Assembly (NCBI RefSeq): GCF_000024605.1
Contig: NC_013385.1
Span: 1,564,175-1,628,174 of the forward strand
Direction: 5' to 3'
Length of the DNA stretch: 64,000 bases
Source: Ammonifex degensii KC4
GTDB lineage: Bacteria; Bacillota; Desulfotomaculia; Desulfotomaculales; Ammonificaceae
The stretch's first letter is position 1. Every line of letters starts with the position of its first letter. Below are positions 55,277-62,992 of the stretch, one piece after another. Position numbers and translations under genes: made by a program. Under the pieces are notes generated by a model. That model searched no databases. It was not told where the DNA came from and was given only the letters and a program-made list of their open reading frames with translations.

Positions 55277-55879
55277 CTACTCCTGCAGTTCGTCCAAGTT
55301 TTCCAGGGCCGCCTTTAATCTCTTCTCATCAGGGAACTCCAACTCCTGCCTAAGCTGCGCTTGGACTTCCGGAAGCTGGTGGGTGAAGTCCATGGCCTTT
55401 TCCAGCTTAGCCCGGAAATCGGGAGGAAGAGAAGAAACGGGCAACCGCTTCTCTTGATAAAGGCATACCCGGTCGCACCCCAGAGGCCCAGCAAAGACCG
55501 CCAGGTAACCATCCTTTATTCCCAAGTGGCGGTAAGAGCGGCAGCGGGGGCAGAGTTCGTTTACCTCCTGAACTAGGTGTACGCTCACCGGCAGGTTGAG
55601 GGTGTGCCGCCATCCTTCCTCTGCCGGGAAGCGCCGGAGCAAGGCCTCGGCCTGGAGTCCCTGCCACTCTGGTGGAGCCGGCCCCTCCTGTACCAACTCT
55701 CGATCCCCGCAGAGATAGACCCGCTCCACCGTCACCAAGGTCTGCGGCCCTACCACTGGATTGCGCCAGGCACTCCAAACCCTGGCGGCCCGCGTTCCTC
55801 CCCAGTAAGCCATTCCTGCCAAGGCCGCCAGAGCTAGGGATAGCAGCAGAATTTTGGTCCAACGGCGCTTCTGAGTCAT
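55277..55879 (-). CDS. BofC-like exported protein
   Basis: A 200-residue protein with an N-terminal membrane anchor or signal (about 9-27, LLLSLALAALAGMAYWG). Its C-terminal region (YRHLGIKDGYLAVFAGP, SSLPPDFRAKLEKAMDF) resembles the BofC C-terminal domain, which in Bacillus is a forespore inhibitor of SpoIVB signalling. The CPRCRSY and DRVCLY Cys residues could form a disulfide or metal site. It is found between yebC and ruvC, a common clostridial order. The family call is moderately certain. Confidence 0.75.
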   Translation of the reverse strand: MTQKRRWTKILLLSLALAALAGMAYWGGTRAARVWSAWRNPVVGPQTLVTVERVYLCGDRELVQEGPAPPEWQGLQAEALLRRFPAEEGWRHTLNLPVSVHLVQEVNELCPRCRSYRHLGIKDGYLAVFAGPLGCDRVCLYQEKRLPVSSLPPDFRAKLEKAMDFTHQLPEVQAQLRQELEFPDEKRLKAALENLDELQE

Positions 55880-55963
55880 AAATGTCCTCCTTTTCTAGAT
55901 AAATCCTCAGCGCAACACCAATTATGCGCCGCCGGACCGCAATTTATACCTGCCAAAACCCGG

Positions 55964-56722
55964 CTAAACTCGAGCCGAAACTTCCTCCATTAAAGTGGAG
56001 GGTATATCGAAGTTGGCGTAAACCTCCTCCACGTCGTCAAGATCCTCCAGCGCCTGCACCAGACGCAGGACTTTCACCGCCTCCTCCCCCTCCAGCGGCA
56101 CGGTAGTCTGGGGAAGGAGAGTCAGCTCCGCCGATTCCACCGGAACCCCCTGCTCCTGAAGTTTCTGCTTCACTTTGGCTAGATCCTCAGGGGCGGTGAT
56201 GATTTCAAAGGTATCTTCCGTCTCCTGCAGGTCGTTGGCTCCGGCTTCCATGGCCAAAAGGAGCAGGTCTTCCTCGGAAAACCCGCTATCCTTGCGCACC
56301 GTTATAAGCCCCTGGGAGCGGAAGAGCCAGGAAACACATCCGGCCTCGCCCAAGTTCCCGCCGAACTTACTCAGAACATGCCGGACCTCGGCGGCGGTGC
56401 GGTTGCGGTTGTTGGTGGTAGTGCGGATGAGCAAAGCCACCCCACCGGGGCCGTAACCTTCGTAAAAGACCTCCTCGTACTTTTCCCCCGTTTCCTCTCC
56501 CAGGGCTTTCTGGATAGCCCGCTTGATGTTCTCCATAGGAATGTTGGCTTCCCGGGCCCGGTCGATGGCCGCTCGCAACCGGGGATTAGCTTCCGGATCG
56601 CCCCCTCCCATGCGCACGGCCACCATGATTTCCCGGGAAAGCTTGGTGAATATCTTGCCGCGCTCGGCGTCCACTTTGGCCTTTTTGCGCTTGATCTGTG
56701 CCCACTTAGAATGTCCTGCCAT
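55964..56722 (-). CDS. yebC: YebC/PmpR-family DNA- or ribosome-associated protein
   Basis: A 252-residue protein with the universal N-terminus MAGHSKWAQIKRKKAK, GRGGDPEANPRLR-like MGGGDPEANPRLR and YEGYGPGGVALL. YebC proteins were described as transcriptional regulators, and recent work points to helping translation of proline-rich stretches. The ATG at 56722 is preceded by GAGAGGG and matches the family; the open frame goes four codons further. Confidence 0.95.
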   Translation of the reverse strand: MAGHSKWAQIKRKKAKVDAERGKIFTKLSREIMVAVRMGGGDPEANPRLRAAIDRAREANIPMENIKRAIQKALGEETGEKYEEVFYEGYGPGGVALLIRTTTNNRNRTAAEVRHVLSKFGGNLGEAGCVSWLFRSQGLITVRKDSGFSEEDLLLLAMEAGANDLQETEDTFEIITAPEDLAKVKQKLQEQGVPVESAELTLLPQTTVPLEGEEAVKVLRLVQALEDLDDVEEVYANFDIPSTLMEEVSARV

Positions 56723-56748
56723 CCCTCTCACCAACCCGAAGCCAACCT

Positions 56749-57480
56749 TTAAAAAGGCGGAGTTAGCGGGGGAAAGAGCTTGTGCCGGTGCTTGGCCTTA
56801 AGGCTTTCAATCCGCTCTTTCACCCCCGGGGAAGCCTCCCCGTAAAGAATATAACGATCGAGTTCCTCGTATGTAAACCCCATCCCCTCCGCATCGGTCT
56901 GTCCCTCCCAAAGCCCGGGGGAAGGAGGACGGGTAATGATCCTCTCCGGTATGCCCAAGTAACGGGCGATCTCCTGTACCTGGAACTTTAGCAGATTAGC
57001 CAGTGGCATGATGTCCGCCGCCCCGTCGCCGTACTTGGTGAAGTGCCCTACGGTGAGTTCACAACGGTTACCCGTGCCCACCACCAGGTACTGGCGCTCG
57101 TTGGCGAAAAAGTAAAGCACGGTCATTCTCAGCCGGGGCTTGAGGTTGGACAAGGTGATGGTGCGGTGGTTCAATTCTTCGAAGCGCTTACCCGTGAGAA
57201 GCTCTGCCAGTTGGGCGTAGATAGCGTCCAGCCTTATCTTGACGTAGGGAATTTCGAAAGTGCGGGCTAGCAACTCGGCGTCTTCTGCATCCTGGGGGCT
57301 ACTGTAACAAGGCATGATCACGCCTAAAGTATTATCCGGACAGGCCCGCTTACAGAGGACCGCGGCCACCGAAGAATCTATACCCCCGCTCAACCCCACT
57401 ACAAAACCTTTCTGCCCAGTCTCTTCTAGCTGCTCTCGCAACCAGTTAACCAGGGCCGAGACGAGTTCTGCCGTTTGCAA
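56749..57480 (-). CDS. nadE: NAD(+) synthetase (ammonia-dependent)
   Basis: A 243-residue enzyme that adenylates and amidates nicotinic acid adenine dinucleotide. The P-loop VGLSGGIDSSVAAVLC is near residue 30, followed by VVGTGNRCELTVGHFTKYGDGAADIMP (in parts) and RPPSPGLWEGQTDAEGMGF (in part). No glutaminase domain is present, so free ammonia is the donor. It is upstream of yebC in the same orientation. Confidence 0.96.
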   Translation of the reverse strand: MQTAELVSALVNWLREQLEETGQKGFVVGLSGGIDSSVAAVLCKRACPDNTLGVIMPCYSSPQDAEDAELLARTFEIPYVKIRLDAIYAQLAELLTGKRFEELNHRTITLSNLKPRLRMTVLYFFANERQYLVVGTGNRCELTVGHFTKYGDGAADIMPLANLLKFQVQEIARYLGIPERIITRPPSPGLWEGQTDAEGMGFTYEELDRYILYGEASPGVKERIESLKAKHRHKLFPPLTPPF

Positions 57481-57678
57481 GACCTACCCCTCCATCCCCT
57501 TTTCACCTACCACTACTTAAATAATCTTAACACACTAATTGCCCAAGGTAAACCGATCCTAGGGTGCTCGTGCGAAAATACTTTTTCGCAGCGAAAGAAA
57601 AAGACCAAGACGCATAAAGAAACAGGAGACAGGAAAGATTAGCATGCAGAAGGATGAAAAGTGAAGGAGGTGAGCGCA

Positions 57679-57828
57679 GTGCCGGACATTAAGTGCACCG
57701 TCTCCGAGTGCCACTACAACGAAGGGATGCGCTGTAATGCACCCATGATCCAGGTAGAGAGGAACAATACTGCCAGCGCTTCCACCTCAAGCCACACCCG
57801 CTGCGAGACTTTCAAGAAGAAGGCTTAA
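57679..57828 (+). CDS. DUF1540 small Cys-rich protein
   Basis: A 49-residue protein starting at a GTG with AAGGAGGTG ten bases upstream. It has four Cys in the DUF1540 pattern: IKCTVSECHYN, MRCNAPMIQV and the C-terminal TRCETF, followed by a Lys-rich tail. The family is common in spore formers and probably binds a metal; the function is unknown. A strong terminator follows, so it is a single-gene transcript. Confidence 0.88.
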   Translation: MPDIKCTVSECHYNEGMRCNAPMIQVERNNTASASTSSHTRCETFKKKA

Positions 57829-57844
57829 AACCGCCTTTTACCCT

Positions 57845-57877
57845 CTCTGCCCCGCTTCTTGGCGGGGCAGAGGTTTC
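57845..57877 (+). terminator. Terminator after the DUF1540 gene
   Basis: An 11-bp stem CTCTGCCCCGC/GCGGGGCAGAG with a six-base loop (57845-57872), then GTTTC. The T-run is short but the stem is strong. Confidence 0.75.
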
Positions 57878-57899
57878 AATCTTCGCAGCGGGAAAGACG

Positions 57900-58574
57900 T
57901 CACAGGTCAAGATAGGCAAAGAAGGCCAGCCATAAGAGCAGAAGGGCTAGGAAGCTTACGGGCACGGGCTGGCGGCAGAAGACCTGGCGCAAAAGCTGCG
58001 CGATGGGAGCCAAAGGGAAAAGCCACATCAACTTCCCCAGCCAGAAAGGCAAGCAGTCGAGGGGAACGAAGGTACCGCTAAGAAAGCTCATGGGGATGAG
58101 CAGGAACTCGCTGATGAGGGCCTGATCGTCAAAAGAACGCAAGCATAGGCCCAGGAAGACGCCAAAAGCACCACAGGTCACCGCTACCGGAACCAGCCAG
58201 AGAAAGATCTCCCCGGGGATCCGGAGTCCCGGGACGACGACCCAGGAGAGAAAGAGCACCACGAGGCCGGTAAAGAAGCTGCGCAGAGCGCCGGTCAGGA
58301 CGAACCCCCACCACAGGGAAAAGGCACTTATGGGAGTCAGGCGGTAGGACTCGAAGGTTTGAAGGTGTAGGCGGCTGTAGAAGAGCCGGATGATGAGGAA
58401 GGAGACAGCGTTGTTGAAGACCGCCAGGGCCACCACCCCTGGCACCAGAAACTCCAGGTGGCTCACCCCGCTAGGAAGAGAAACGCGCAGAACGCAACCT
58501 CCTCCACCGCCCCGAACCTGCCCACCGACGCCATTGCCGTCACCTGGGGCCGCACGTTTTTCTATCCCCACCAC
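57900..58574 (-). pseudogene. ABC-2 type permease, 5' part missing or frameshifted
   Basis: From FLVPGVVALAVFNNAVSF onward the frame has five or so membrane helices and the ABC-2 pattern (YRLTPISAFSLWWGFVLTG, FLLIPMSFLSGTFVPLDCLP). The first 40 codons are Gly-rich (GGQVRGGGGGC) and unlike a permease; a normal member would have another membrane helix there. An alternative frame just upstream encodes VEEVAFCAFLFLAG and ends at a TGA near the join, so a frameshift at a GGGG run is possible. No partner ATPase is adjacent. It may be a decayed gene or an unrelated short permease. Confidence 0.6.
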
Positions 58575-59713
58575 TGTCGCTTTTTCTTGATTAGCAAGTA
58601 GATAAAAAAGGGGGACCCCATAAGCGCGGTGATAATTCCTACCGGAATTTCCGTCGGCGCAACGAGGGTCCGCGCCAGGGTATCAGCCAGAAGTAGAAGC
58701 ACCGCACCCATGAGGCAGGAACAAGGGATCAGAAACCGGTTGTCGCTGCCGACAAGCATCCGGCAGATGTGCGGCCCCACCAAGCAGACAAACCCAATGA
58801 TGCCGGTGAAGGCCACCGTAGCTGCAGCAGCAAGGGTAGCTAGACTCAGGGTGTAAACCCTCAGGCGCCCCACATTTATCCCTAAGCTGGCTGCCACCTC
58901 CTCCCCGGCCCCCAGGACGTTGAGGTCCCAAGCACGAAGGCACAGTCCGGCCATGCAGAGCAGCACTACCGGGGTAAGCAGCATCACCGTCCGCCAGTCC
59001 GCTCCCCAAAAGCCGCCCATCAGCCAAACAACAAGTTCTTTCAGAGCCTCGTTGTTAGAAACGTATTTCAAAAGCGAGACACCAGCTTGAAAAAGGTAAC
59101 CAATGGCCACCCCGCCTAAAACCAACGTCTCGGGCGACATCCCCTTAAACCGCGCTAGGGAGAAAGCCAGGAGCGTGGTCAACCCTCCAAAAATGAAGGC
59201 GTTGGTAACAATGAGCCACCGCGATACTTCAAGGTAACTCCCGCCCGCCAGGCCTGTCCCCAGCACAATGGCCAAAGCCGCCCCAAAAGCCGCACCACTC
59301 GAAAGACCTATCGTGTAGGGAGAAACCAGCGGGTTGCGCAACACCCCCTGCATCACTGCCCCAGCCCCCGCCAAGCTTATCCCGGTAATGGTGGCCAGCA
59401 GAATGCGGGGAAGGCGGATTTCCCAAACTACCGTCTCGGCAAGGTCGGTTACCGGAACTGTCTTTATACCCAGGTGTGCCAGTATCACACGCCAAACCTC
59501 AGGCACGCTTATTCCCGCTGCACCCACAGAGGTAGCAACCAGAGCTGTGGCCATAACCAAGCCAAGCAGAACCGCTACCCCAAAAACCTTACGGCCGATA
59601 TTACGGGAATAAGTGGCTTTTATCGCGGCGACCTGACTTTCCCAAGCCATACTGCTCATCTCAGCAGTGGGTAAACCCATACGCTCCTGAGCCCCCATAA
59701 ACTTCTTAGGCAC
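58562..59713 (-). CDS. FecCD/BtuC-family ABC transporter permease
   Basis: A 383-residue, ten-helix permease for siderophores, heme or corrinoids. Family stretches are LPRILLATITGISLAGAGAVMQGVLRNPL (in parts RLPRILLATI, AGAVMQGVLRNPL), GVSLLKYV, LGINVGRLR (the coupling loop) and FVCLVGPHICRMLVG. The GTG at 59713 lies eight bases past the DUF2149 stop; later in-frame ATGs are possible starts. Its ATPase partner is probably the gene at 62.1-62.9 kb, separated from it by the CobN-like, ExbB-like and DUF2149 genes. Confidence 0.92.
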   Translation of the reverse strand: MPKKFMGAQERMGLPTAEMSSMAWESQVAAIKATYSRNIGRKVFGVAVLLGLVMATALVATSVGAAGISVPEVWRVILAHLGIKTVPVTDLAETVVWEIRLPRILLATITGISLAGAGAVMQGVLRNPLVSPYTIGLSSGAAFGAALAIVLGTGLAGGSYLEVSRWLIVTNAFIFGGLTTLLAFSLARFKGMSPETLVLGGVAIGYLFQAGVSLLKYVSNNEALKELVVWLMGGFWGADWRTVMLLTPVVLLCMAGLCLRAWDLNVLGAGEEVAASLGINVGRLRVYTLSLATLAAAATVAFTGIIGFVCLVGPHICRMLVGSDNRFLIPCSCLMGAVLLLLADTLARTLVAPTEIPVGIITALMGSPFFIYLLIKKKRQWWG

Positions 59714-59720
59714 CCCGTCC

Positions 59721-60038
59721 CTACTTTGTAATCATAAACATTCTTCCTGTCTCGGGGTCTTTGAAAACTGTACCCACTTTTTCATACATTTTTCCTTCTC
59801 CTCGAGTTTCAATGAGATCATGTCGCACTTCTGGAAGCTGTGAAACATCCCTTCCCAGTCTTATGTCCACTCTCTCCCCTTTGTGAGCAAGGTTGATATT
59901 CCAATAGAGGGCCAGTGCTAGCATCAATCCACAGGCAAAGACTAGCATGGCATCTACAATGTTAATTGCTCCTTCTAGAGGATTAACGTCCCCTGCTGCC
60001 TGTAGCAACCTCCTTGTGCTCCGTAACCTTCCCTTCAC
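59721..60038 (-). CDS. DUF2149 protein with an ExbD-like membrane segment
   Basis: A 105-residue protein. Residues about 19-48 read NPLEGAINIVDAMLVFACG then hydrophobic to Trp 48, a single membrane helix with an Asp at 29. This recalls the N-terminal helix of ExbD/TolR/MotB, where one Asp carries protons. The rest (about 49-105) is a small soluble domain. The GTG start follows GGAGGTG and overlaps the ExbB-like gene by 56 bases. DUF2149 has no assigned function; a stator role beside the ExbB-like channel is my inference. Confidence 0.85.
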   Translation of the reverse strand: MKGRLRSTRRLLQAAGDVNPLEGAINIVDAMLVFACGLMLALALYWNINLAHKGERVDIRLGRDVSQLPEVRHDLIETRGEGKMYEKVGTVFKDPETGRMFMITK

Positions 60039-60678
60039 CTGCCAACACCTCCAGCAGAGATTCCATAATCGTTTCTAGAGTACTCAGGTAATCCTCATAC
60101 CACCTCTTCCGCACTTGAGAGATAACAAAAGCAATCGCTGCTGCGGCCAAACCAATCACCGTAGCATCGAAAGCAGTTAATAACGATTCTGCTAGTTTCT
60201 GTATATTGCCTTGGCTTAGAGCAATTAGGCCCGGTCCCAGAGGGATAAGGGTTGCCATTAAACCCAACATAGGACCCAGGCGAGCAACAGTATCTGTACG
60301 GCCCGTAATCTTAGCGTAATGCAATTCCTCCTTAGTTAATAGCTGCCGGGCAAGGGCTTGAAGTGATGCCACGGGCAGGTCATGGTGTGCTAAAAGTTCG
60401 TTCAGCGCATTTTTCTGGCGTCGGGTAAGTTCACTTTGAGAAACTAGGTTCTTGATTTTTTCGGGATCGCGCTCCTTCCGGAATTGCTGGAGTAGGTCAG
60501 CAATATTGACTATAATTTTTCTTCCATGCCGCTCTCTTAGACACTCTACCACCAAACTTCCTAACTCGGCCACGGAAAAGACGATGAAAAACAGCAGCAC
60601 GGCAATGGTTGGTGCCAGTAAGCTGTAAGAAAATACGTGCATTAGCTCTCGCAGAAACTTTAAACTCACCGAGTCCAC
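59983..60678 (-). CDS. MotA/TolQ/ExbB-family proton channel protein
   Basis: A 231-residue protein with three membrane helices: about 15-38, then after a cytoplasmic region of about 90 residues, 130-155 and 165-190. The conserved block reads VARLGPMLGLMATLIPLGPGL and LLTAFDATVIGLAAAAIAFV, the TolQ/ExbB signature. These proteins use the proton gradient to drive a partner across an envelope. Gram-positive cells usually lack TonB-type systems, which makes its place beside an importer notable. It overlaps the DUF2149 gene by 56 bases. Confidence 0.93.
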   Translation of the reverse strand: MDSVSLKFLRELMHVFSYSLLAPTIAVLLFFIVFSVAELGSLVVECLRERHGRKIIVNIADLLQQFRKERDPEKIKNLVSQSELTRRQKNALNELLAHHDLPVASLQALARQLLTKEELHYAKITGRTDTVARLGPMLGLMATLIPLGPGLIALSQGNIQKLAESLLTAFDATVIGLAAAAIAFVISQVRKRWYEDYLSTLETIMESLLEVLAGEGKVTEHKEVATGSRGR

Positions 60679-60680
60679 CT

Positions 60681-62021
60681 TTATGCCTCCCTCGCGTATT
60701 CTAGGTATCTTTTGCCCGCACCAAAGAAAAAGGGCACTAACAGTCCGATAGCAGCAACTAAAGGTGAGTTATTCTTCTTCGGCACAGCAAGCTGTTCGCA
60801 GGTTTCTACCTCGAAAACACGCGGTTCTGGGCTTTCTGACACACCTCCTTCTGGGGTGCTTGCGCTCTTACTAGCTCCTGTGTTTTTTGATTTGGCAGAA
60901 GGTACTTGTGGTGCTTTTTCTACTTCTCCTTCAGCTGCGGTTTTTTGCCTGGTATCTGCAACGCTGCTCTCCGCTAGTTTCGTCCCAGAAGCGTCCTGGC
61001 CGAAGGCATCTGGAACACCTCTACCAAGATCTTTGCTACCACCTATAAATTCATCTAACCCACCGCCGCCAAATTTTTCCAGAGCCGCCCTCAGACCTCG
61101 TAGGTAAGTATATTCCAGCGGCAAATCGTCTTGATCCAACACATCTTCCTCACTATAAGCGTGGACAAGTACATTACACCCCTTGAGCAGTTCCTTAAAA
61201 ATTCCGGGCTGGTTAGCTCCCCAGTTCGTTTCAGAATAAGCATTACCTATCCGATTTATAAACTGATCAGCTATTTTTTCTGGATCTTGGGCAGAATCTA
61301 TTACCCTTACCCCTGAACCGTATTCCCCCACGGGAGGAGCAAAAATCCCGGACACCGCCAGTGCACCGGCCTCCTTGTCCTGATGACCTGCAGCAAGCAA
61401 CTTCCGCACTGTCACCACCCACCGCGTGGCGACATAGTTTGATTCTAAGGGATCCTTCCCTTTCACGAGAAGCCCAGCCTTTTCCAGGGGAACAAGCGTA
61501 GCGTCTAATGCCGACTGCAGTTCAGGATAAGCCGAGACAATGCTCTGATAAGAAGACGCCAGAGCCAGGCGGTACGCCCTGTCGAGCAAAACGATCTGGT
61601 TTTGGAAAAGATCGCGAAACGAGCCTGTAGCCACCATTACTATGTCAATACGCGGCCGACCCAGTTCACCAAGACTTACCAATTCCAGACCGATTACTTT
61701 TCCCGAAAGATCCCACTTGGGCCTAACCCCGAGTAGGGCAAGGGCAAACGAGACCATTGGCCCTTCTTTTCCTGTCGTCTCCATACCCCACAACACCGCT
61801 GCCACCCGCGAAGGATAACGGCCTTTTTCTGTTCTAAACTTGTTTATGGTTTCACGGGCCATTTTCTCGCCTGTCGCGTATGCCTCCCGAGTAGGATACC
61901 TTTCGGGGTCCAGGGCCACTTTAACTCTTCTGTCAAACTGTTGGCCAAGGGCAAGCGAATCAAAGCCGGAAGCAAAAAGGCAGATTGCCAGTAGCACCAA
62001 GAACCACTTCCAGCCACGCAA
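60681..62021 (-). CDS. Exported CobN-like protein with C-terminal membrane anchor
   Basis: About 446 residues from a TTG at 62021, ten bases after AAAGGAGG; the frame is open to 62051. A signal peptide (WKWFLVLLAICLFASGF) leads to a region resembling the C-terminal part of CobN/magnesium chelatase H: RYPSRVAAVLWGMETTGKEG, LALLGVRPKWD, ELGRPRIDIVMVATGSFRDLF and LDQDDLPLEYTYLRGL. A low-complexity linker rich in Ser, Ala, Glu and Lys (about 345-405) ends in one membrane helix and a basic tail. CobN inserts cobalt in corrin synthesis in the cytosol; an exported partial copy more likely binds a metal or tetrapyrrole. Confidence 0.88.
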   Translation of the reverse strand: MRGWKWFLVLLAICLFASGFDSLALGQQFDRRVKVALDPERYPTREAYATGEKMARETINKFRTEKGRYPSRVAAVLWGMETTGKEGPMVSFALALLGVRPKWDLSGKVIGLELVSLGELGRPRIDIVMVATGSFRDLFQNQIVLLDRAYRLALASSYQSIVSAYPELQSALDATLVPLEKAGLLVKGKDPLESNYVATRWVVTVRKLLAAGHQDKEAGALAVSGIFAPPVGEYGSGVRVIDSAQDPEKIADQFINRIGNAYSETNWGANQPGIFKELLKGCNVLVHAYSEEDVLDQDDLPLEYTYLRGLRAALEKFGGGGLDEFIGGSKDLGRGVPDAFGQDASGTKLAESSVADTRQKTAAEGEVEKAPQVPSAKSKNTGASKSASTPEGGVSESPEPRVFEVETCEQLAVPKKNNSPLVAAIGLLVPFFFGAGKRYLEYAREA

Positions 62022-62099
62022 GAGTGCATTTCCTCCTTTCCAACAGCTCACCGCCCTTTAAAAAGAACCACGTCTTGGGTATGACCACGAAAAGGCGTT

Positions 62100-62924
62100 T
62101 TACACTTGTGCACCCACTTTACGCAGTTGCGGGTCCTTGTCTTGTGCCGGGATACCCACCGGTGCTACCGGTATCACCTGCAACCCCCACTGAGTTTCGC
62201 TGACTACCGCCTCAACGCCGTAGGTCGCACGAATGTTTTCCGGCGTGAGTACCGCTTTGGGGCTTCCTGCTGCGAAAATACGCCCTTCACACAAGAGTAT
62301 AAGGCGGTCGGCAAAGCGGCTAGCTAGATTGAGATCGTGCAATACCATCACTACTAGCCGGTCTTTGCTTGCAGCAAATTCCCTTATGAGACTAAGCACC
62401 TCAAGCTGATAACGGAGATCTAGCGTGGCTGTTGGTTCATCTAAAAGAAGCACCTCCGGCTCCTGAGCTAGAGCACGGGCAATGAGAACTTTTTGCCTTT
62501 GACCGCTCGACAGTTCTTCGAGCTGCCGCTCCGCCAGATCGGTCAGTCCCAAAAAGGCAAGAGCGCTGGTTACCACCGCTAGATCGCGCTGGCTTACCCC
62601 CCAGGTCAGGTGGGGGCGACGACCATGGAGCACCGCTTCGAGCACGGTACAAGGAAAAGGGCTTCCCGTACCCGGTGGGGGAACATAACCCAGGTATCGT
62701 CCAACTTCCCGTCCAGGCAGTGAAGCGAGGTTCTTCCCATCCAGGAGAATTGCCCCCACACGGGGCTTTAGCACCTTCGCTAGACATTTGAGCAGGGTTG
62801 ACTTGCCGGAGCCATTCGGCCCCACGATACCGAGCACTTCGCCGGCTCGCACTTTAAAGGTGACATTTTCTAGCGCAGGTATACTACCGTACGCAAAGGA
62901 CACTTCCTCGACTTGTAAACGCAT
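62100..62924 (-). CDS. FecE/BtuD-type ABC transporter ATP-binding protein
   Basis: A 274-residue ATPase of an iron, heme or cobalamin-type importer. Walker A is VGPNGSGKSTLLK, the Q-loop region YLGYVPPPG, signature LSSGQRQKVLIARAL, Walker B VLLLDEPTATLD and the switch His in MVLHDLNLA. The tail (IRATYGVEAVV) is typical of this subfamily. It is the first gene of the group with the CobN-like, ExbB-like, DUF2149 and FecCD genes. No substrate-binding protein gene is visible downstream. Confidence 0.93.
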   Translation of the reverse strand: MRLQVEEVSFAYGSIPALENVTFKVRAGEVLGIVGPNGSGKSTLLKCLAKVLKPRVGAILLDGKNLASLPGREVGRYLGYVPPPGTGSPFPCTVLEAVLHGRRPHLTWGVSQRDLAVVTSALAFLGLTDLAERQLEELSSGQRQKVLIARALAQEPEVLLLDEPTATLDLRYQLEVLSLIREFAASKDRLVVMVLHDLNLASRFADRLILLCEGRIFAAGSPKAVLTPENIRATYGVEAVVSETQWGLQVIPVAPVGIPAQDKDPQLRKVGAQV

Positions 62925-62951
62925 CCCCTTCCCCCCGATTGTGGAGGTAAA

Positions 62952-62982
62952 CCGGGCACCTCGCGAGTCGCGAAGTGCCCGG
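62952..62982 (-). terminator. Strong hairpin between the surface protein and ATPase genes
   Basis: A 14-bp stem (CCGGGCACTTCGCG/CGCGAGGTGCCCGG on the minus strand, one wobble pair) with a three-base loop, followed by GTTTACC. The T-run is weak, so it may attenuate rather than stop transcription into the ABC genes. Confidence 0.55.
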
Positions 62983-62992
62983 GGGAGAAAAC

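Noticed and set aside
57481-57678. AT-richer spacer with TGCGAAAA/TTTTCGCA inverted repeat between nadE and the DUF1540 gene
   Set aside because: The stem is weak and not followed by a T-run; no promoter pair could be assigned with confidence.
61844-62029. An ATG well placed after AAAGGAGG upstream of the CobN-like gene
   Set aside because: That ATG opens a 61-codon frame without features; the in-frame TTG at 62021 serves the long conserved protein.
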